In this document: piece after piece, positions 26,271 to 34,870 of the stretch | Layout: each line of letters starts with the position of its first letter | Position numbering within the stretch: the stretch's first letter is position 1 | From: Povalibacter uvarum | Lineage (GTDB): Bacteria > Pseudomonadota > Gammaproteobacteria > Steroidobacterales > Steroidobacteraceae | Direction of reading: 5' to 3' | DNA: 64,000 nucleotides | NCBI RefSeq assembly: GCF_014202975.1 | Contig: NZ_JACHHZ010000001.1 | Span: forward strand, 1,240,001-1,304,000 | Position numbers and translations under genes: made by a program | Notes under the pieces: model-generated | The model's input: the letters and a program-made list of their open reading frames with translations, nothing else | What the model was told of the DNA's origin: nothing | Databases searched by the model: none

Positions 26271-28430
26271 ATGCGGCATGTGATCGTGATGCAGCCCGCC
26301 GACCCGCTTCCACAATCCTCCGCAAGCACGCCCGTTCTCTCGCGCGAGGCACGGGACTACCTCGAGCAGATCGCAACGAGCGATACGGGGCGGATTGCAG
26401 TCCGGCGCGCTCAGGCAATTGCCGATGTCGTTGCCGGTTTCACCGACGACCAGGACATGCGCAATGGAGCGGCGCTGCTGCCTCTGCTCGAGACTGGACT
26501 CATTGCCGAGGAGCGCGCGCCGGCTGTTTTCGGCGACACGGCGGCCCGCATAGCGACCGAGCTCGTCAGGATCGGTTCCCTCGGACTCTCCGGCCCGCGC
26601 CAGGCGGACAGTGCGCTGACCGCGAATCAGGCGGAAGCGCTGCGCAAGATGCTGCTGGCGATCGTCACCGACCCGCGTCTCGTCCTCATCAAGCTGGCGG
26701 CGCAACTGACGCTTCTTCGCGAAAGCAAGGACGCGCCCGTTGCCGAACGGGAGCGGATTGCACGGGAGACGCGCGACATCTATGCGCCGCTCGCCAATCG
26801 TCTCGGCGTGTGGCAGATCAAGTGGGAGCTTGAGGACCTGAGCTTCCGCTATCTCGACCCGGCCAACTACAAGCTGGTCGCGGGCTGGCTCGCGGCCAAA
26901 CGAGCGGACCGCGAGCGCTATATCGAGGAAGTCATCTCACAGCTGCGCACGGAGCTGGCGCGGGTTCACATCAAGGGTGAAGTCGCCGGCCGCCCGAAGC
27001 ACATCTTCAGCATCTGGCGGAAGATGCAGCGCAAGGGCCTTTCGTTCGATCAGCTCTACGACATCCGCGCAGTGCGAATCCTCGTCGACTCGATTGCGGA
27101 CTGCTATGCGGCGCTCGGTGTCGTGCACAGCCTGTGGCCGTACATCCCGGGTGAGTTCGACGACTACATCGCCACGCCGAAGGACAACCTCTATCGCTCG
27201 CTTCACACCGCCGTCATCGGCCCGGGCAAGCTGCCGGTCGAGATCCAGATCCGCACCCGCGAGATGCACGAGCATGCGGAGCTCGGCGTTGCAGCCCACT
27301 GGAAATACAAGGAAGGCGGCAAGCGCAACGCAGCGTATGAACAGAAGATCGTCTGGCTGCGCCAGATCCTCGAGCCCGCGGACCGCGAAGGCCAGGAAAC
27401 GAACGACGACTTCCTCGATCGCGTGCGCTCCGAAGTATTCGAGGATCGCGTCTATGCGCTTTCTCCTCGCGGTGAGGTGATCGAACTGCCCAAGGGCGCG
27501 ACGCCGCTGGACTTCGCGTATCACGTGCACACCGATCTGGGTCACCGGTGCCGCGGCGCGAAGGTGAATGGCCGCATGGTGCCGTTGAACCAGCCCCTCG
27601 CGAACGGCGACCAGGTGGAAATCATCACCGCGAAGCAGCCGAATCCAAGCCGCGACTGGCTGGTGCCGTCGCTCGGCTACCTCGTGTCCCAGCGCAATCG
27701 CAGCAAGGTGCGCTCCTGGTTCCGCAAGCTGGACGAGGAACAGAACCGGCAGCAGGGGCGGCAGATCCTCGAACGTGAACTGCAACGACTCGCGATTCAC
27801 AGCCTGTCGCTCGCGGAACTGGTGACGGAGTTCAAGTTCGACACGCCGGAACAGCTGTACCAGGCAATCGGCGAAGGCGACGTCACCGCGGCCCAGATCA
27901 CCGGCGCCATCCTGCGCCGTGCCCGGCCGCAGGAGTTGCCGTCTCCCATTCCCCGCAAGCCGACGATTGCGACCAAAGCGCCCGAAGGCATCACCATCGA
28001 AGGCGTCGGCGACTTGTTGTCGCACTTCGCCCGCTGCTGCGGCCCCGTCCCGCCGGAATCCATCATGGGCTACATCACGCTCGGACGCGGTGTGAGCATC
28101 CATCGCCAGGACTGCGTGAGCCTCAAGCGCCTGCAGCAGGAGCACCCGGAGCGGCTCATCGCGGTCGAATGGGGCTCGGGCAGCGACCGCTCATTCCCCG
28201 TCGAGATCAACGTCCGTGCATTCGACCGGCGCGGCCTGGTGCGCGACATCACCGGCGTGCTCGCGGATTCCAAGATCAACATCCAGGGCATGAATACCGT
28301 CACCGACGAAGCGGACGGCATCGCGGACATCAACCTGCGCATCACTGTGCAGGACCTGGAAGAGCTGTCGCGCGTCCTCGGCAGGGTTCAGGGCCTGCCG
28401 AACATCCTGAGCGCCCGTCGCAAAGCCTGA
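26271..28430 (+). CDS. relA: RelA-type (p)ppGpp synthetase with degenerate hydrolase domain
   Basis: A 719-residue RelA/SpoT homologue that makes the stringent-response alarmone on ribosomes. The N-terminal HD hydrolase region has lost the HD metal motif (MRNGAALLPLLETGLI stands where an HxxxLLHD motif is expected). The synthetase domain is intact (KHIFSIWRKMQRKGLSFDQLYDIRAVRI, EFDDYIATPKDNLYRSLHT, VEIQIRTREMHEHAELGVAAHW). TGS (VYALSPRGEVIELPKGATPLDFAY), zinc-finger/CC (FARCCGPVPPESIMGYIT) and ACT domains follow. It is therefore a monofunctional RelA rather than SpoT. An internal ATG at 26289 is an alternative start. Confidence 0.95.
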   Translation: MRHVIVMQPADPLPQSSASTPVLSREARDYLEQIATSDTGRIAVRRAQAIADVVAGFTDDQDMRNGAALLPLLETGLIAEERAPAVFGDTAARIATELVRIGSLGLSGPRQADSALTANQAEALRKMLLAIVTDPRLVLIKLAAQLTLLRESKDAPVAERERIARETRDIYAPLANRLGVWQIKWELEDLSFRYLDPANYKLVAGWLAAKRADRERYIEEVISQLRTELARVHIKGEVAGRPKHIFSIWRKMQRKGLSFDQLYDIRAVRILVDSIADCYAALGVVHSLWPYIPGEFDDYIATPKDNLYRSLHTAVIGPGKLPVEIQIRTREMHEHAELGVAAHWKYKEGGKRNAAYEQKIVWLRQILEPADREGQETNDDFLDRVRSEVFEDRVYALSPRGEVIELPKGATPLDFAYHVHTDLGHRCRGAKVNGRMVPLNQPLANGDQVEIITAKQPNPSRDWLVPSLGYLVSQRNRSKVRSWFRKLDEEQNRQQGRQILERELQRLAIHSLSLAELVTEFKFDTPEQLYQAIGEGDVTAAQITGAILRRARPQELPSPIPRKPTIATKAPEGITIEGVGDLLSHFARCCGPVPPESIMGYITLGRGVSIHRQDCVSLKRLQQEHPERLIAVEWGSGSDRSFPVEINVRAFDRRGLVRDITGVLADSKINIQGMNTVTDEADGIADINLRITVQDLEELSRVLGRVQGLPNILSARRKA

Positions 28431-28556
28431 CCCCGGTCACACTGCCGGCGGAAATACCTGCGTTGGTTGTTCAACAACCCGCCGCCGAGAGCTATTCTGT
28501 GCCCGCAAGGAGACGACGATCTCCGGTGAGATAAACGAAACGAACTGGGAGGTTCC

Positions 28557-29531
28557 ATGCTTTCATATTCATCCGCCCTGCGCGGCGGCATCATCGCGTG
28601 CGCGTTCATGGCATTGGCCGGCTGCGCACCCTCTTCCTATCGCGTCAAGGCGCCTACGCCTTCGGGCATGAAGTACGAAGCGGTACGCCCGAGCCAGGCT
28701 CAGCTTTCATTCATCGACGATCGCAAGGGCGATGAGAGAATCTTCCACGGCGGCGTACTCGCGGCCACTCTGAACGTCGGTGATGCTCCTCTCGACGGGC
28801 CCCAGTTCCTGTCGCTGAGCGTCAAGGAGGAGCTCGCTTCCCGGGGCATTCCAGTTGCGGTCAGTGTCGGCGACAACGGCCTCTCGCGAGTGAACGTGCG
28901 CACGTTCCGCATCCAGAATCATCGTGTGAACGCCTATTCGCCCTTCGTCACGTTCACGCTGATCAGCGCGGAGCTCGATACCGGAACCGACAGACGGCGC
29001 ATCGGCGTCTTCGTCAAGCGCGGCAAGGTACCCGTCTGGTCGTTCGACGAGATCGTCGAGCCGACCTTCAATCAGCCGCTTTCGGTGGCGGTCAAGGAGT
29101 TCTCCACCAAGATCGCGAACTCGCTGTTCGACTACCGCGCAAGCGACGCGGCCGTCGACGGCCTCGTCACCAAGCTGGCCACGCGCACGCCCGACAGCTT
29201 TCTCGATGTCTATTCCCTCGGCTTCACGAACAATCCCCGTGCCGTGGAGACGCTGGCAAAACTGACGAAGGACGAAGATGAATATGTCCGCCTGGCTGCG
29301 ATCTCATCGCTCGGCAATCTCAGCGCAGCGGATCAACTGCCGCTCCTGAAGACGCTGTACGCCAACAAGGACGGCTTGTGGCAGGACCGTGCGATGGCAA
29401 TCAAGGCCATCGGCGATCTGAACACGGTCGAATCGCGCGACTTCCTCGTTGCGGAGATGAAGCGCCTCGAACTGCAGTCCGGCGACAAGGAATCGGTCTG
29501 GACGACGCAGGTCATCGGACTCTATCTGTGA
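28557..29531 (+). CDS. lipoprotein with C-terminal HEAT-like repeats
   Basis: A 324-residue exported protein. The signal peptide ends in the lipobox ALAGC (Cys23), and GGGAGG lies just before the ATG. Residues 40-200 form a beta-rich domain of the kind seen in YajG-like lipoproteins (LSFIDDRKGDERIFHGG). The C-terminal third carries HEAT/armadillo-like helices (RAVETLAKLTKDEDEYVRLAAISSLGNL, ADQLPLLKTLYANKDGLWQDRAMAIKAIGDL). Function is unknown. It overlaps the next lipoprotein gene by 4 bases (GTGA), so the two are co-translated and may form a complex at the outer membrane. Confidence 0.85.
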   Translation: MLSYSSALRGGIIACAFMALAGCAPSSYRVKAPTPSGMKYEAVRPSQAQLSFIDDRKGDERIFHGGVLAATLNVGDAPLDGPQFLSLSVKEELASRGIPVAVSVGDNGLSRVNVRTFRIQNHRVNAYSPFVTFTLISAELDTGTDRRRIGVFVKRGKVPVWSFDEIVEPTFNQPLSVAVKEFSTKIANSLFDYRASDAAVDGLVTKLATRTPDSFLDVYSLGFTNNPRAVETLAKLTKDEDEYVRLAAISSLGNLSAADQLPLLKTLYANKDGLWQDRAMAIKAIGDLNTVESRDFLVAEMKRLELQSGDKESVWTTQVIGLYL

Positions 29532-30109
29532 AACCGGCCCTCGCAGGCAAACGCGCCTGCGTCGTCGCACTGGTCATCGCGCTGGGGGGATGCATTTCCC
29601 TCCAGCCGGTGAACTATCGGCCCCGTTACGCGAACTACAACCTTCTTGCCGGTCAGTCGCTGTGTGCCGCAGCGATCGGCAAGACGAGCGTGGCAAGCCC
29701 CTCGCTGAATGAAATCGGGCTGCGCGGGGCAACGCTCGTCTCTCCGGTCGAGAACTCGTTCGGTGCGTTCGTGGGTTCCGCGCTCGAGGAGGAACTGGGG
29801 CACGCCGGGCTTTACGATTCGGCTTCGACCCGCAGGATCGACGTCGCACTGACCGAGAATCGGATCGATCCCTCCACTGGGACGGGAATGGGCCGAATGG
29901 CGGCCACGTTCACTGTGAGCAGTGCAGGCAGCGATCCGGTGTTCTCGAAATCTGTCGACGCGCGACGCGAGTGGCCTTCGTCGTTCTTCGGTGTAACCGC
30001 GGTCGATCAGGCTCGCATTCAGCACGGGCAACTGGTGGCCGACCTGCTGCACAAGCTCTTCCAGGATCCTGCCTTTATTGACGCGTTGCGCTGTCCGGCG
30101 CGTGGATAG
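29528..30109 (+). CDS. small lipoprotein, partner of the HEAT lipoprotein
   Basis: A 193-residue protein with a GTG start overlapping the previous stop codon. The signal peptide ends in the lipobox ALGGC (Cys22). The mature part resembles lipoproteins built on the YajG-type fold (SLCAAAIGKTSVASPSLNEIG, LEEELGHAGLYD, VDVALTENRID-like strands). I do not recognise a named family. The overlap with the upstream lipoprotein gene and shared cell location suggest a joint role. Confidence 0.8.
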   Translation: MKPALAGKRACVVALVIALGGCISLQPVNYRPRYANYNLLAGQSLCAAAIGKTSVASPSLNEIGLRGATLVSPVENSFGAFVGSALEEELGHAGLYDSASTRRIDVALTENRIDPSTGTGMGRMAATFTVSSAGSDPVFSKSVDARREWPSSFFGVTAVDQARIQHGQLVADLLHKLFQDPAFIDALRCPARG

Positions 30110-30111
30110 GG

Positions 30112-30408
30112 CTACGCGCCGACCGCTTCTTCGAGCGCATTGCCGCCCTGCGCGCGCAAGGCGGAGACAACGAGCACAGCGTGCCCCGCGACCAGCACGC
30201 CGGCCATGAAACCGTAGGTTGCGAGACCCGACAGAAGCCGCCGGACAGGATTGCTGAACACGTCAGCCGTCATCCATCCGAGCGCCGCCACGAGCAGAGC
30301 CGCAACCACGCAGCCGGCGACAACTCGCTTATCGACGTGCCGTTCCCAGCGATTCCGCACGCTCAGCCAAAGGCTGAGCAGCAGTGGCTGGAGAGACGCT
30401 CTCATCAT
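30112..30408 (-). CDS. small inner-membrane protein, two helices
   Basis: A 98-residue protein with two hydrophobic segments (AGCVVAALLVAALGWMTADVF and LSGLATYGFMAGVLVAGHAVLVV). The ATG at 30408 overlaps the stop of the permease gene (ATGATGA), so it is translationally coupled to the transporter. The family is not recognised; an accessory role for the permease is plausible but inferred only from position. Confidence 0.65.
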   Translation of the reverse strand: MMRASLQPLLLSLWLSVRNRWERHVDKRVVAGCVVAALLVAALGWMTADVFSNPVRRLLSGLATYGFMAGVLVAGHAVLVVSALRAQGGNALEEAVGA

Positions 30409-31760
30409 TGCCCTGTCGGTGCGCTCGCCCGGCGGCGCACCTGGCGCAGACCATACAGCGCCACGATGATTGCAAGCGTCACGAGCAGCGCATACAGCTG
30501 AGTGATCCCGCCCTCTGCTTCGTTGTTCACAGTCTCGTAGAACAGCCAGGAGATCGCCGCGCACGAGAGCACAGGCACGGTCGGACCGCCGGGAATGACG
30601 AAGGGATCACCGTCGCTGCGAACATCACGCCGGCGCAGAATCAGCGTCGATGCCGAGCACAGGAAGTACAACGCCAGCGCCGCGAGATTGGCAAAGATCG
30701 TCAGCCACTCGAAACGCCCCACGATCGCGATGACCGTCACCATGCCGCCGTAGATGACGATCGCGGTGTTCGGCGTCCGATAGTGCGGATCGACGCGCGT
30801 CAGCACCGATGGCAGAAAGCCATCGCGGCTCATCGCGAACAAGCCACGAGGTTCCGACAGTACGTTCGCGGTGAGGTAGCCGAACATCGAAACGAGTGCC
30901 GCTGCAATCATCATCGTCCGTGCCGTCGGTCCAAGCGCAACACCTGCTGCTTCCGCAAGCGGCGTGCGGCCAGTGTTCGCGAGATCGAGGCCCATGATGC
31001 CGAGCGCCACGAACTGGATGGCCAGGTACAACACTGTCGCTGCACCGAGCGCGAGAAGAATCGCCACCGGCACTGTGCGTGAGTTGTTTCGGACTTCTCC
31101 GCTGGGGATGGTCGCGCCTTCGATGCCCGAGAACGCAAAGATCATGATGCCGGCCGACCCCAGCACCGTGCTCATATCGGGCACGGTGGTCCAGGCCAGA
31201 TTGTCGCCCTTCACGAAGAAGGCGCCGATGATCACGAACAGCAGCAGCGGCAACAGCTTCAACAAAGTGATGCCTTCGAGCACACGTGCACTGTTGCGCA
31301 CACCGCGCACGTTGATCGCCACGAGCGCGCCGACGATGACCACGATCAATACTTTGGACACCCACACTGGCGGCGAAACATCCACGAGCGCGAACAGTGA
31401 GCGCACGAAGCCGTTGAAGATCGCGGAAGCCGCAAACATTCCTGTCGTGAAGACCAGGCACCCTGCGACAAACCCGAAGAACGGCCCCATCGCCGTCTCG
31501 ACATACGCGTAGGCGCCGCCTGTTGCGGAGACGCGGCTGCCGTTCTCCGCAAAGCACAGGACGACCAGGCCGATGACGATCGCACACGCAACGTAAGCGA
31601 GCGGCGCAGCCGTACCAAGTGCGAGCACAGCGGTTGCTGGCAGAAGGAAAATGCCGCTGCCGACGGTGTAGTTGAAGATATTCGCCGCGAGCTGGCGGAC
31701 GCCGAGCTCTCGTGACAGCAAGGCATCGGGATTGCCGGTGCCGGGTGCGGGTGTCGTCAT
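30405..31760 (-). CDS. APC-family amino acid permease
   Basis: A 451-residue transporter with about 12 membrane helices. The APC signature near the N terminus is clear (LGVRQLAANIFNYTVGSGIFLLPA), as are AFSGIEGATIPSGEVRNNSRTVP in helix 6 and SEPRGLFAMSRDGFLPSVLTRVDPHYRTPNTAI around helix 8. It likely imports an amino acid or polyamine by proton symport; the substrate cannot be set from sequence. It is followed by a small overlapping membrane-protein gene. Confidence 0.9.
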   Translation of the reverse strand: MTTPAPGTGNPDALLSRELGVRQLAANIFNYTVGSGIFLLPATAVLALGTAAPLAYVACAIVIGLVVLCFAENGSRVSATGGAYAYVETAMGPFFGFVAGCLVFTTGMFAASAIFNGFVRSLFALVDVSPPVWVSKVLIVVIVGALVAINVRGVRNSARVLEGITLLKLLPLLLFVIIGAFFVKGDNLAWTTVPDMSTVLGSAGIMIFAFSGIEGATIPSGEVRNNSRTVPVAILLALGAATVLYLAIQFVALGIMGLDLANTGRTPLAEAAGVALGPTARTMMIAAALVSMFGYLTANVLSEPRGLFAMSRDGFLPSVLTRVDPHYRTPNTAIVIYGGMVTVIAIVGRFEWLTIFANLAALALYFLCSASTLILRRRDVRSDGDPFVIPGGPTVPVLSCAAISWLFYETVNNEAEGGITQLYALLVTLAIIVALYGLRQVRRRASAPTGQ

Positions 31761-31818
31761 GCGTTGCTGCGCCCTCGTTCTTCTTGTGAAGATCCGGGGG
31801 AAAGTAGCACAGAAGGAA

Positions 31819-31840
31819 GCCGGCTAGCCGGCTGGCCCGG
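31819..31840. repeat. GCCGGCTAGCCGGCTGGCC stutter
   Basis: Short self-similar GC-rich palindromic words between the permease start and the DUF2007 stop. They belong to the same intergenic wording seen at 4176, 17004 and 33556. Confidence 0.6.
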
Positions 31841-31842
31841 CG

Positions 31843-32103
31843 TCAGCCTCCGTCGGGCGGATTCGTCCCGACGGCGAGCTGCGTCAGCTCTTCTTCCGTG
31901 ACCTGGCTGCCGCGAAGAACATCCTCGGCCCTGCGCACCTGGTCGCCGGGGACCTGGACCCTGAACGACAGCGAGAGCCCAGGAACCGGTACGTTCGCCT
32001 TGAGACGGGCCGGAATGCCTTCGGATTGCAGCAGACCGATCAGGACCTGCGCCGACGCCTCGCTGGTCGGCATGGCCACGGTCTGCCAGTCTTCCGATGT
32101 CAT
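31843..32103 (-). CDS. DUF2007-family small protein
   Basis: An 86-residue protein matching the DUF2007 (putative signal-transducing) pattern: WQTVAMPTSEASAQVLIGLLQSEGIPARLKAN followed by FRVQVPGDQVRRAEDVLRG. Members have a ferredoxin-like ACT-type fold of unknown role. It lies 11 bases downstream of the lpd stop, so it is probably the last gene of the sucA-sucB-lpd transcript. Confidence 0.8.
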   Translation of the reverse strand: MTSEDWQTVAMPTSEASAQVLIGLLQSEGIPARLKANVPVPGLSLSFRVQVPGDQVRRAEDVLRGSQVTEEELTQLAVGTNPPDGG

Positions 32104-32114
32104 CGGGCCTCGCG

Positions 32115-33539
32115 TCAGCGGTTCGGGAAGTCGATGGCGATCTTGTCGGCGGCCAGGGCTGCTTCGTGCAGCGCTTCCGACAACGTCGGGTGAGCGTGAA
32201 TCGTACGCTGCAGGTCTTCCGTGCTGGCCGAGTATTCCATCGCCAGGACCGCCTCGGCGATCAGCTCGCCCGCCATCGGTCCGATGATGTGGATGCCGAG
32301 GATCTCGTCGTCATCCGTCGCGGAAACGACCTTCACGAAGCCCGCGGTCGCTTCCATCGCGCGAGCACGGCCTGCCGCAGCGAATGGGAATGAACCCACC
32401 TTGTAGGCGCGGCCGCTCTTCTTGACCTCTTCTTCGGTCTGGCCGACCCACGCGATCTCCGGAGCTGTGTAGATCACCGACGGGATGACTTTGTAGTTCA
32501 CCTCGCCGTACTTGCCAGCGATGAGATCGGCGACCACCACGCCCTCTTCCTTGCCCTTGTGCGCGAGCATCGGGCCGCGAACGAGATCGCCCACCGCCCA
32601 CACGTTTGCTGCACTGGTGCGGCATTCATGATCGACCTTCACGAAGCCACGCTCATCGACTTCGACGCCCGTGCCTTCACCGAGGAGATCCTTGGTGTAC
32701 GGACGGCGGCCGATGGCCACGATGACCTTGTCGACTTCGAGCGTCTGTTCGCCGTTCGCGTCGGAGTACTTGAGCTTCACGCCGCCCTTCGACTTGTCCG
32801 CGCCGCTCACTTTCGCGCCGAGACGGATGTCGAGACCCTGCTTCTTGAACTGCTTGAGCGCTTCCTTCGATACCGCGCCGTCAGCCATCGGCAGGAAGGT
32901 ATCGAGCGCTTCGAGAACGACGACTTCAGCGCCGAGGCGCTTCCACACGCTGCCGAGCTCCAGTCCGATGACACCGGCGCCGATGACGCCGAGGCGCTTC
33001 GGCACAGCCTGAAGCTCGAGAGCACCCCAGGAATCGATGACCTGCTCACCATCGAACGGCAGGCTCTTCAGTTCCGTCGGGATCGAGCCTGCCGCGAGAA
33101 TGATGTGCTTCGCGGTGAGCTCTTCCTTCTTGCCATCCTTGCCCGTGAACTCGACGCGATTGCCGGAGAGCAGCTTGCCGTGCCCCTGCAGCGGCGTCAC
33201 GCCGGCTGCTTTGAACAGCGAGCTGATGCCGGCGGTCGACTGCTTCACGATGGTCGCACGACGCTTCTGCATGGTCGGAACGTCGACTTCGACGTTGGCG
33301 ACCTTGATGCCGTGCACCGCGAACTCATGCTGCGTGCGATGGAAGAGCTCCGAAGACTCGAGCAGCGCCTTGGACGGAATACAGCCGGCGTTCAAGCACG
33401 TACCGCCGAAGGCATAGCTGCCATCCTTGTTCTGCCACTCGTCGATGCACGCGACCTTGAGCTTGTTCTGCGCGGCACGGATTGCAGCCGGATATCCGGC
33501 GGGACCGCCGCCGATCACGATGACGTCGTACTGAGACAT
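32115..33539 (-). CDS. lpdA: dihydrolipoyl dehydrogenase (E3)
   Basis: A 474-residue flavoprotein disulfide reductase that reoxidises lipoyl groups of 2-oxoacid dehydrogenases. FAD motif: VIVIGGGPAGYPAAIRAAQ. Redox-active disulfide: GGTCLNAGCIPSKALL. NAD motif: LGVIGAGVIGLELGSVWKRLG. C-terminal catalytic dyad: TIHAHPTLSEALHEA. The start at 33539 (MSQYDVIV) is preferred to a 9-codon longer frame. It sits downstream of sucB and serves the 2-oxoglutarate dehydrogenase complex. Confidence 0.97.
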   Translation of the reverse strand: MSQYDVIVIGGGPAGYPAAIRAAQNKLKVACIDEWQNKDGSYAFGGTCLNAGCIPSKALLESSELFHRTQHEFAVHGIKVANVEVDVPTMQKRRATIVKQSTAGISSLFKAAGVTPLQGHGKLLSGNRVEFTGKDGKKEELTAKHIILAAGSIPTELKSLPFDGEQVIDSWGALELQAVPKRLGVIGAGVIGLELGSVWKRLGAEVVVLEALDTFLPMADGAVSKEALKQFKKQGLDIRLGAKVSGADKSKGGVKLKYSDANGEQTLEVDKVIVAIGRRPYTKDLLGEGTGVEVDERGFVKVDHECRTSAANVWAVGDLVRGPMLAHKGKEEGVVVADLIAGKYGEVNYKVIPSVIYTAPEIAWVGQTEEEVKKSGRAYKVGSFPFAAAGRARAMEATAGFVKVVSATDDDEILGIHIIGPMAGELIAEAVLAMEYSASTEDLQRTIHAHPTLSEALHEAALAADKIAIDFPNR

Positions 33540-33555
33540 GGGGGCTCCAAAAGAA

Positions 33556-33660
33556 GCGGCTAACAACTAAGCGTTAGCTGCTAGCCGGAAATCCAAATTC
33601 AAGGCCACTCTGATTCTGGCTGATAGCTCGTCGCTCGCAGCTCATAGCCTGTTATAGCTG
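33556..33660. repeat. sucB-lpd spacer filled with stuttered words
   Basis: About 100 bases between sucB and lpd holding repeated and inverted variants of GCTAAC/GTTAGC/GCTAGCCGG (33556-33588) and GCTGATAGCTCG/CAGCTCATAGCC (33616-33660). The last part overlaps the sucB stop. No gene is present. Confidence 0.65.
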
Positions 33661-34866
33661 AAGCAACAGCCGCGCCGGGTCTTCCAGCGCTTCCTTGATC
33701 GCGACCAGGAACTGCACCGAGTCCTTGCCGTCGACGATCCGGTGATCGTAGGTCAGCGCGAGGTACATCATCGGGCGGATCTTGATCTCGCCGTTGATGA
33801 CCATCGGGCGGTCCTGGACCTTGTGCATGCCGAGGATCGCGACCTGCGGAGGGTTCAGGATCGGCGTCGACATCAGCGAACCGAACACGCCGCCGTTGGT
33901 GATCGTGAACGTGCCGCCGGTCAGCTCTTCGAGCGTGATCGAGCCTTCGCGCGCGCGAGTTGCGTACGCACCGACGCCCTTCTCGATTTCGGCGTAGCTC
34001 ATCGCTTCGGCATTGCGCAGCACCGGCACCATCAGGCCGCGTTCGGTGGAGACCGCGACGCCGATGTCGTAGTACTCGTGATAGATGATGTCGTTGCCGT
34101 CGATCGATGCGTTGACCGCCGGGAACTTGCGCAGCGCTTCGATCGCTGCCTTGATGAAGAACGACGAGAAGCCGAGCTTCACGCCGTGGGTCTTCTCGAA
34201 TTTGTCCTTGTAACGGGCGCGGATCGCGTTCACTTCGGTCAGGTCGACTTCATTGAACGTCGTCAGCAGCGCCGCGGTCGACTGCGCCTGCAGCAGACGC
34301 TCGGCGATGCGAGCGCGCAGACGGGTCATCGGTACACGCTGTTCGTTGCGCGAGCCCACGGCAGCCGGCAGCTTGGCTGCCGGTGCGGCCTTGGCCGGAG
34401 CAGCAGAACCGGATTCCTTGCCGGCGAGATGCTGAATCACATCGCCTTTGCTCACCCGGCCATCGCGGCCACTGCCGGCGATCTGCGATGCATCGAGCTT
34501 GTTCTCTTCCACGAGGCGCTTGGCGGACGGTGCGAGCTTGCCACCGGTTGCAGCCGCGGCCTTCGTTTCAGCAGCAGCGGACTTTGCTTCCGCAGCCGGT
34601 GCCGCCTTCACTTCGACGGCGCCGCCTTCAGCGGCTTCGAGGATCGCGAGCACCTGGCCCGCCTGCACTGTCGTTCCGTTCTGAACCTTGATTTCCTTCA
34701 GCACGCCGCCCGACGGCGCCGGCACTTCCAGCACGACCTTGTCGGTTTCGAGATCGACGAGATTCTCATCGCGCGTGATCTTGTCGCCCGGCTTCTTGTG
34801 CCACGACACAAGCGTCGCGTCGGTGACGGACTCGGGCAGTTGCGGAACTTTGACTTCGATGCTCAT
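33652..34866 (-). CDS. sucB: dihydrolipoyl succinyltransferase (E2o)
   Basis: A 404-residue E2 subunit of 2-oxoglutarate dehydrogenase. The lipoyl domain is residues 1-80 with the lipoylated Lys in [14 protein letters not shown]. An Ala-rich linker follows, then the peripheral subunit-binding domain ([31 protein letters not shown]), and the catalytic domain with [13 protein letters not shown] and the active-site His in [19 protein letters not shown]. It starts 4 bases after the sucA stop. Confidence 0.97.
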   Translation of the reverse strand: MSIEVKVPQLPESVTDATLVSWHKKPGDKITRDENLVDLETDKVVLEVPAPSGGVLKEIKVQNGTTVQAGQVLAILEAAEGGAVEVKAAPAAEAKSAAAETKAAAATGGKLAPSAKRLVEENKLDASQIAGSGRDGRVSKGDVIQHLAGKESGSAAPAKAAPAAKLPAAVGSRNEQRVPMTRLRARIAERLLQAQSTAALLTTFNEVDLTEVNAIRARYKDKFEKTHGVKLGFSSFFIKAAIEALRKFPAVNASIDGNDIIYHEYYDIGVAVSTERGLMVPVLRNAEAMSYAEIEKGVGAYATRAREGSITLEELTGGTFTITNGGVFGSLMSTPILNPPQVAILGMHKVQDRPMVINGEIKIRPMMYLALTYDHRIVDGKDSVQFLVAIKEALEDPARLLLQL

Positions 34867-34870
34867 TGAA

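Noticed and set aside
26937-28145. Minus-strand open frame opposite relA
   Set aside because: Shadow of the RelA synthetase and TGS domains.
28475-28489. Terminator after relA formed by a GGTTGTT/AACAACC palindrome
   Set aside because: The stem is AT-rich and no U-run follows on either strand, so it is not a convincing terminator.
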